A stretch of DNA of 9,131 bases, taken from NCBI GenBank assembly GCA_016844285.1, contig JAENIS010000060.1, forward strand, positions 1 to 9,131, in the 5' to 3' direction. The DNA is from Dehalococcoidales bacterium. GTDB taxonomy: Bacteria > Chloroflexota > Dehalococcoidia > Dehalococcoidales > UBA2162. Shown one piece after another: positions 5,053 to 9,131 of the stretch. Made by a program: the position numbers and the translations under genes. The notes under the pieces were generated by a model that saw only the letters and a list, made by a program, of their open reading frames with translations, was not told the origin of the DNA and searched no databases. Position 1 is the stretch's first letter, and every line of letters begins with the position of its first letter.

Positions 5053-6541
5053 GGGATTCCGCTCCAACCGATTTGGCCGCCGGGACCGAGACGGTTGCCC
5101 TGGTGCCTTTCCCGGGACTGGACTTGATAGTCAACTTGCCCCCGACCAACCCGGCACGCTCCTGCATGGAAATAAGCCCGATATGACCGCTGGCAGTGAA
5201 GTCGCTCGAATTGGAAGGCAAGGAAAAGCCGATACCGTTATCGGCCACATCAATTTTCACATCACGTTCGGTAAAAGTTATCGTCGCAATGACACTGGAA
5301 GCCCGGGCATGCCGCTCGACATTTCTGATGGCCTCCTGAGCAATACGGAACATCACCAGTTCAGTATGCGATGGTAGACGCCGCTCCTCACCAACCACCC
5401 TTAGCTGGCTCTCCATACTGGAACGTTGTGCCAGGTCATCCAGCATCAGGCGGATGGATGGTATCAACCCCAGGTCATCCAGGATTGGTGGCCGGAGAGC
5501 CTTGGTGAAATCGCGAAGCCCCTGCATAACTTGCTCCACAGTTCGCCTGGCGTCCCTGAGCTTGACAAACTGCGAGGTCGACAAGGGATTACTATCATCA
5601 CTTTCCAGGATGTCCAGCTGGCGGCAAAGTAAGACCAGCTCTTGAATTGTCTCGTCATGCAATTCCCGGGCGATGACGCGGCGTTCCTCTTCATAGGCAC
5701 GTATCGCATACCCGGCGTAAGCCCGCAGCCCAGCCCGTTGCTGGTGTTCTTCCGTAGCATCTCTCAAGATAATCTGGATGACCGATTCACCACCGCCGAT
5801 GTCAACTTTACTTAGTTTCGGGTCGAGATAAAGCTCGGTACCATCCTTTCGTTTCAGGGTCAAGCTACCCGTCTTTCGGCTACCGGGGAATGCGGTGAGT
5901 AACTTCCGAGCATCGGTCGCTCCAAATAAATCAGCCAGGGACATACCCCCCAACCTGACTTTATTCTTGCCGAAGAGGGTGCCGGCGGCTGAGTTCGCCT
6001 GGACGACGATACCTTCAGGTTTGACGGCGAGAATAGCGACAGGGCTGGACTCCAGAAGAGCCCGGTACTTCCTCTCGGATGACTGTAGGGCGGCTGTTGA
6101 AGCTTCTACTCGCTGCCATGCCTTCTTTTGACGGTCTACCTGCTGTCCGACAAGGATTGCCACGACATTTACGATTAATAAGTAGGTGATGCACTCAAAC
6201 CTCTCCACACCCCGATGCCAAAATATCCAGTTGGGGATAGTAAGGAGGGTAGACCACAGCGCGGTGGTAATAGCACCGGCCAAGCCGAAGGCTAGGGCAG
6301 CATATACCACTGGCACCAGAAACAGACTGGTAGGTATGATGAACGGCACACCCACGTGCTGCAAGAGTGCGGGGGCTTCAATAATGTTGTGCCAGCCAGC
6401 AATAAAAAGTACCAGACCTTGAATCATCCAGAAATGCCAGCTGCGAAACCTGGGGCGAATTGCGTCTATAAAGCTGGTAGCCCACCGAAGCCAACCATCG
6501 AGAGTTATTCTGAAGATAGGCCGGACTAATTCTGCATTCAT
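5027..6541 (-). CDS. Membrane PAS sensor histidine kinase of the NarL-partner (HisKA_3) type
   Basis: This encodes 504 residues. The N-terminal 40-132 holds about four hydrophobic segments (about 37-55, 67-85, 85-105, 116-133), so the sensor part is in the membrane. A PAS domain follows (about 155-265, SSERKYRALLESSPVAILAV). Residues 285-300 (EERRVIARELHDETIQ) form the HisKA_3 dimerisation box, with His295 as the expected phosphorylated residue. The ATPase domain shows the N box RIAQEAIRNVERHA (399-412), G1 DVADNGIGF (431-439), G2 GHIGLISMQERAG (452-464) and SPGKGT (475-480), so it looks catalytically complete. It starts 11 bases after the regulator stop with no strong ribosome site, which suggests translational coupling. 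No extracellular ligand domain is seen, so the signal may be sensed within the membrane or by the PAS domain. Confidence 0.93.
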   Translation of the reverse strand: MNAELVRPIFRITLDGWLRWATSFIDAIRPRFRSWHFWMIQGLVLFIAGWHNIIEAPALLQHVGVPFIIPTSLFLVPVVYAALAFGLAGAITTALWSTLLTIPNWIFWHRGVERFECITYLLIVNVVAILVGQQVDRQKKAWQRVEASTAALQSSERKYRALLESSPVAILAVKPEGIVVQANSAAGTLFGKNKVRLGGMSLADLFGATDARKLLTAFPGSRKTGSLTLKRKDGTELYLDPKLSKVDIGGGESVIQIILRDATEEHQQRAGLRAYAGYAIRAYEEERRVIARELHDETIQELVLLCRQLDILESDDSNPLSTSQFVKLRDARRTVEQVMQGLRDFTKALRPPILDDLGLIPSIRLMLDDLAQRSSMESQLRVVGEERRLPSHTELVMFRIAQEAIRNVERHARASSVIATITFTERDVKIDVADNGIGFSLPSNSSDFTASGHIGLISMQERAGLVGGKLTIKSSPGKGTRATVSVPAAKSVGAESPTGLPFVP

Positions 6542-6552
6542 TTGTTCTAGTT

Positions 6553-7218
6553 TCAGAGGCTGTTTTCCTCACCCAGGTCAACAAGATGCCGGGAGATGGC
6601 GAAGAGCACGGCCTCGATACGTGAGGAGACACCAAACTTGGCAAAGATACTATTGAAATGCCCCTCGACAGTACGGACACTGATACTTAATTTGTCGGCG
6701 ATGACCCTATTCCGTAGACCGTTGGCCGCTAGCTGCAAAATCTCACGCTCCCGTGAGCTAAGCTGAATGGGTCTGTCTCCGGTTACCTCCCTGAGGCGCA
6801 CCCAGAGGCGAGCCACTTTCGTAGCGATAGCCGGGTGCAATACTGACTCGCCGAGATGAACACGCTCGATAGCATCAATCAGCTCGCTGGGGCGGGCTGT
6901 CTTCAATAAATAACCATCAGCACCGGCCGCCATCAGTGCCAGAATATAGTCGTCATCGTCAAAAGCAGTCAGAACGAGCGCCCTGGTGTTGGATGCCTGC
7001 TTTTTCATCTGCTGGACAACTTCAATCCCGTTGAGTTTCGGCATGCGGATATCCAGAATGGCCACATCCGGCTGGAGACGCTCAATTAGCTCCAATGCCT
7101 GCTGTCCATCTTCCGCATCACCGACTATTTTCAGATTGGAGCACTGTTCCAGAATGTGACGCGTTCCCTCGCGCACTAACCAGTGGTCATCAGCGAGAAT
7201 AACTCTTATTTGCTCCAT
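6553..7218 (-). CDS. NarL/FixJ-family response regulator
   Basis: From the ATG at 7218 this encodes 221 residues (MEQIRVILADDHWLV). A GTG at 7242 in frame would add eight residues; neither start has a well-spaced ribosome site, and I prefer the ATG because it gives the usual receiver start. The receiver domain keeps the acidic pair in LADDH, the phosphorylated Asp in PDVAILDIRMP, the Thr in ALVLTAF and the Lys in GYLLKTA. A LuxR-type helix-turn-helix follows (LSSREREILQLAANGLRNRVIADKLSISVRTVEGHFNSIFAKFGVSSRIEAV). It is the first gene of an operon with the kinase immediately downstream, its obvious phosphodonor. Its targets likely include the divergent promoter region, where repeated CAGGT half-sites lie. 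Confidence 0.93.
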   Translation of the reverse strand: MEQIRVILADDHWLVREGTRHILEQCSNLKIVGDAEDGQQALELIERLQPDVAILDIRMPKLNGIEVVQQMKKQASNTRALVLTAFDDDDYILALMAAGADGYLLKTARPSELIDAIERVHLGESVLHPAIATKVARLWVRLREVTGDRPIQLSSREREILQLAANGLRNRVIADKLSISVRTVEGHFNSIFAKFGVSSRIEAVLFAISRHLVDLGEENSL

Positions 7219-7268
7219 GACCGAGTAACTATTCCCCTTCACATTGCAGGGGTGTCCTCATACCAAGA

Positions 7269-7308
7269 CAGGTAGTTCCACCTGGCCAAATCAGGTACTT
7301 TTACAGGT
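7269..7308. promoter_or_regulatory. Phased array of four CAGGT/ACCTG half-sites
   Basis: CAGGT lies at 7269-7273, 7292-7296 and 7304-7308, and its complement ACCTG at 7280-7284. Centres are 11, 12 and 12 bases apart, close to one DNA turn, so they face the same side. The first two form an inverted repeat with a 6-base spacer. The array ends 2 bases before the proposed plus-strand -35 and lies in the 5' leader of the minus-strand operon. The NarL-type regulator is the natural candidate to bind it. An RNA hairpin in the leader is an alternative explanation. Confidence 0.5.
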
Positions 7309-7310
7309 GC

Positions 7311-7339
7311 GTAACATCCTTGATACGTGTCATTATATC
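7311..7339 (+). promoter_or_regulatory. Possible activator-dependent promoter for the receiver/cNMP genes
   Basis: GTAACA (7311-7316) and TATATC (7334-7339), 17 bases apart, each match 4 of 6 consensus positions. This is a weak core promoter of the sort that needs an activator. The CAGGT array abuts its -35 on the upstream side. It overlaps the minus-strand -10. Confidence 0.3.
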
Positions 7340-7361
7340 TTAGAGGAAGATTCTCAGTCAA
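7332..7361 (-). promoter_or_regulatory. Near-consensus promoter of the regulator-kinase operon
   Basis: On the minus strand TTGACT (7361-7356) is followed after 18 bases by a perfect TATAAT (7337-7332). Transcription should start near 7325, giving a leader of about 107 bases before the ATG at 7218. The CAGGT array would lie within that leader, where a bound protein could hinder the polymerase. Confidence 0.6.
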
Positions 7362-7372
7362 GGAGGGCGATA

Positions 7373-8092
7373 ATGAGAGTAGCGTCAGCAGTAGCCACCG
7401 AAAAGGAAGAAGCACGAGTCGTCATCGCCTCAGAACACCCGCAGGTACAGTATTTTCTGAGAGAGCTGATTGAAGGTGTCGGGCAAGCGGTTGTTGTCGC
7501 CCAGGCGCCCAATGCAACGACGGCATTGGCGGTGACGAGAAATCTCAGACCGGACATCGTCATCATCGATTGTTATCTCCCGCACGTTATCGGCATGGAT
7601 CATATCGCCCTGTCGCGCGTGGGCGGATTGGACGTCGCCGAGACGATTTCTGAAGAGATGCCCAAAACCAGGGTAGTCCTCTTAAATAATATGGACACGG
7701 TCGCTCCGCTCGACCGTAGATTTATCCCTGACGCTAACTCGGTTTATTCTATCGAAAGCATGGGGACTAAGCTCACCTTTATCCCCACCGAAGTTGCTTA
7801 TGATAAGGTAGTATCATCCCCGATTATCTTCGCCGATATCATGGTACGTAACCACGTCCAGCCTAAGTCAGTGCCCCTTAAATTTAGTGACAAGATGATA
7901 CTTCTAGGTGGCGTCGGTATTATCGCCGGATGGCTACTTGTTCTCACCATCATGCTTGCTCCGGTTGGCCTTGCTCTCGTTCTAGTTGGAGGTCTCACCC
8001 TATCCTTCACCCTGGTCACCAGGTTGGCCAATTCCTGGTGGCGCCGGTGGCGCCAACCCAAATCACCGGCGGGAAGAATTAGAGGAACTTAG
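7373..8092 (+). CDS. Membrane-anchored, degenerate receiver-like protein
   Basis: This encodes 239 residues. I choose the ATG at 7373 because AGGAGG lies just upstream; the frame is open further back, but without a ribosome site. Residues about 14-110 resemble a CheY-like receiver: VVIASEHPQVQYFLRELI, then PDIVIIDCYLP with Asp66 in the phosphorylation position. The usual acidic pair is reduced (ASEH), the conserved Thr/Ser is replaced by Asn (VVLLNN), and no clear Lys follows, so signalling chemistry is doubtful. After a divergent middle region (about 110-170), two hydrophobic helices (about 174-193 and 196-216) anchor it in the membrane, followed by a basic tail. It has no DNA-binding output. 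It diverges from the kinase/regulator operon. A role as a membrane docking or sequestering partner is inference. Confidence 0.75.
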   Translation: MRVASAVATEKEEARVVIASEHPQVQYFLRELIEGVGQAVVVAQAPNATTALAVTRNLRPDIVIIDCYLPHVIGMDHIALSRVGGLDVAETISEEMPKTRVVLLNNMDTVAPLDRRFIPDANSVYSIESMGTKLTFIPTEVAYDKVVSSPIIFADIMVRNHVQPKSVPLKFSDKMILLGGVGIIAGWLLVLTIMLAPVGLALVLVGGLTLSFTLVTRLANSWWRRWRQPKSPAGRIRGT

Positions 8093-8144
8093 TTTATTGA
8101 ACCAATCCATCACGATAGCTTAAACCTCAGGGAAGGAGAGGACG

Positions 8145-8633
8145 ATGATAGTACCGCAAGCGCTCCGCGAATGCCAGCTTTTTGCCGGGTTGCCCTATGC
8201 CACGCTGGAAAAGATAGCCAGTCTAATTGTCGAGAAGGAATACGAGCCAGGAACAATCATTCTGCGCGAGGGGGAGAGTGCCGAGGAACTCTTCATTGTT
8301 CAGGAAGGCAAGGTTGCTCTACAAATGACATTACCCATACCGGAAAGGCAGATGAGCCGGAAGCTAACCGCTGACATCCTGACCAAGAATGAAATGCTGG
8401 GTTGGTCGGCCATCGTCGAACCCTTTGTCTATACCTTCACCGGAGTATGTCTCCAAAAGACCAGGGTTTTCTCGATCAGCGGGGCCAAGCTGCGCTGGCT
8501 GCTTGAAGATAATCCCAAGATTGGCTATGAGCTGCTGAAAGGTTTGATAAAAGTAGTGGCGTCAAGACTGGAGGAGACGAGACAACTGCTCATTGCCGAG
8601 CGTTCTGTAACACTAAAAACGGAACAGGCCTAA
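8145..8633 (+). CDS. Cyclic nucleotide-binding-domain protein without a DNA-binding domain
   Basis: This encodes 162 residues from the ATG at 8145, after a strong AAGGAGAGG. Residues about 8-125 form a cNMP-binding beta-roll: LFAGLPYATLEKIA, YEPGTIILREGESAEELFIVQEGKVAL, then EMLGWSAIVEPFVYTFTG. In CRP-type domains the phosphate cassette has GExxx and an RxA motif for the cyclic phosphate. Here the arginine is replaced around VYTFTG, so binding of cAMP or cGMP is uncertain and another ligand is possible. The C-terminus (about 126-162) is helical, and no CRP/FNR helix-turn-helix follows, so this is a sensor or adaptor rather than a transcription factor. It starts 52 bases after the receiver-like gene on the same strand, probably co-transcribed. 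Confidence 0.85.
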   Translation: MIVPQALRECQLFAGLPYATLEKIASLIVEKEYEPGTIILREGESAEELFIVQEGKVALQMTLPIPERQMSRKLTADILTKNEMLGWSAIVEPFVYTFTGVCLQKTRVFSISGAKLRWLLEDNPKIGYELLKGLIKVVASRLEETRQLLIAERSVTLKTEQA

Positions 8634-8653
8634 GGCGAAAAGAAAACGGCATC

Positions 8654-8682
8654 TTGACTTAGAGATTGGGAGCAGCTACTAC
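8654..8682 (+). promoter_or_regulatory. Possible promoter upstream of the cytochrome gene
   Basis: TTGACT (8654-8659) is followed after 17 bases by TACTAC (8677-8682), a poor -10. A short inverted repeat, GCAGC (8672-8676) and GCTGC (8683-8687), straddles the -10 and could be an operator or a hairpin. The gene may instead be read from the upstream promoter. Confidence 0.3.
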
Positions 8683-8708
8683 GCTGCGAAAGAGCTAGGA
8701 GGTAGAAA

Positions 8709-9131
8709 ATGAAAAGGGTGTTATCAGTATTAGTGGTAGTGACCGTTCTGGCGGGGGCGACGGCTCTAGCTGTGGTGGCAGGTTGTGCTGAGCCGGCGCC
8801 GGCACCAACACCGACTCCGACCCCAGCACCGGTACCAAAAGCAGAAGTCAAGGCGACTCCGGCCAGCATCTCCAGAGGTGGCCTGATTTACGATAAGTGG
8901 TGGAAGGTGATTGAGGGGGCCGCCGAGCCTAAGGATAATCAATCTCTATGGACGCTCCAGACTACCAACGCACGCAAAGGGGCGGATACCTGGCGCTGCA
9001 AAGAATGCCACGGCTGGGACTACAAAGGTAAAGACGGAGCCTACGGCAAAGGCTCTCATCTTACCGGTTTTCCCGGTGTCTATGATGCCTCTCTGAACAA
9101 AACCAAAGCCCAGCTTTTGGACGCTTTGAAA
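8709..9131 (+). CDS. Lipoprotein c-type cytochrome, C-terminus beyond the window
   Basis: 141 residues are present and the frame is open to the window edge. The ATG at 8709 follows a perfect AGGAGG. Residues 1-25 are a hydrophobic signal sequence ending in the lipobox VVAGC, so Cys26 should be lipidated and the protein held on the outer face of the membrane. A Pro/Thr/Ala-rich linker (27-52) follows. Then comes a soluble domain with CKECH (97-101), a classic CxxCH heme c site with His101 as axial ligand, set in ADTWRCKECHGWDYKGKDG. The distal Met or His ligand and the end of the domain are not in view. It is probably an electron carrier or subunit of a membrane redox complex encoded beyond the right edge. 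It is the last gene of the plus-strand cluster. Confidence 0.85.
   Translation, partial: MKRVLSVLVVVTVLAGATALAVVAGCAEPAPAPTPTPTPAPVPKAEVKATPASISRGGLIYDKWWKVIEGAAEPKDNQSLWTLQTTNARKGADTWRCKECHGWDYKGKDGAYGKGSHLTGFPGVYDASLNKTKAQLLDALK

Noticed and set aside
4846..5067. Minus-strand frame of 73 residues after the kinase gene
   Set aside because: It has only a TTG start, overlaps the kinase end in another frame, and lies opposite a plus-strand frame with clear CoA-transferase similarity. It is a shadow.
5464..5760. Other-frame ORFs within the kinase gene, including this 98-residue one
   Set aside because: They overlap conserved kinase motifs in the correct frame and show no family pattern of their own.
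7244..7372. N-terminal extension of the receiver-like gene upstream of 7373
   Set aside because: The extension crosses the promoter and CAGGT region and has no ribosome site, whereas 7373 has a strong AGGAGG at good spacing.

Overview
The window looks like a bacterial chromosome segment, most plausibly from a Chloroflexota (Dehalococcoidia-type) organism. That assignment is an inference from three things: a CaiB/BaiF CoA-transferase remnant, a NarL-type kinase/regulator pair beside a membrane-anchored receiver-like protein, and a lipoprotein with a c-type heme site. Nothing in the window fixes the taxon.

Region 1 (1 to about 1200) is accessory DNA. Two overlapping plus-strand ORFs (174-545 and 545-937) together make one sigma-70-like protein with cysteine-rich metal-binding modules, split inside region 2 by a stop/restart overlap. 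A structured leader (982-1063) and a short interrupted ORF (1070-1234) follow. An exact 18-base inverted repeat and a 12-base direct repeat bracket the pair. Codon use here (many ATA, CTA and CTAG) differs from the rest of the window.

Region 2 (1197-2990, minus strand) is a mobile-element remnant. A promoter with an embedded palindrome drives two small ribbon-helix-helix-like genes, which run by an ATGA overlap into a large-serine-recombinase gene. That gene lacks its catalytic domain and carries one apparent frameshift and one in-frame TGA.

Region 3 (2984-5052) holds a gene-poor stretch, a minus-strand TPR protein with a pRiA4b ORF-3-like C-terminal domain, a second gene-poor stretch with an orphan terminator-like hairpin, and a plus-strand C-terminal fragment of a CaiB/BaiF CoA-transferase.

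Region 4 (5027-9131) is a sensory and electron-transfer module. A minus-strand operon encodes a NarL-type response regulator and a membrane PAS histidine kinase. Divergent from it are a membrane-anchored degenerate receiver protein, a cNMP-binding-domain protein without a DNA-binding domain, and a lipoprotein cytochrome c cut by the window edge. The divergent intergenic region holds a near-consensus minus-strand promoter and four CAGGT/ACCTG half-sites at 11-12 bp intervals. A simple model is that the kinase/regulator pair senses a membrane or redox signal and controls itself and the cytochrome-linked operon.
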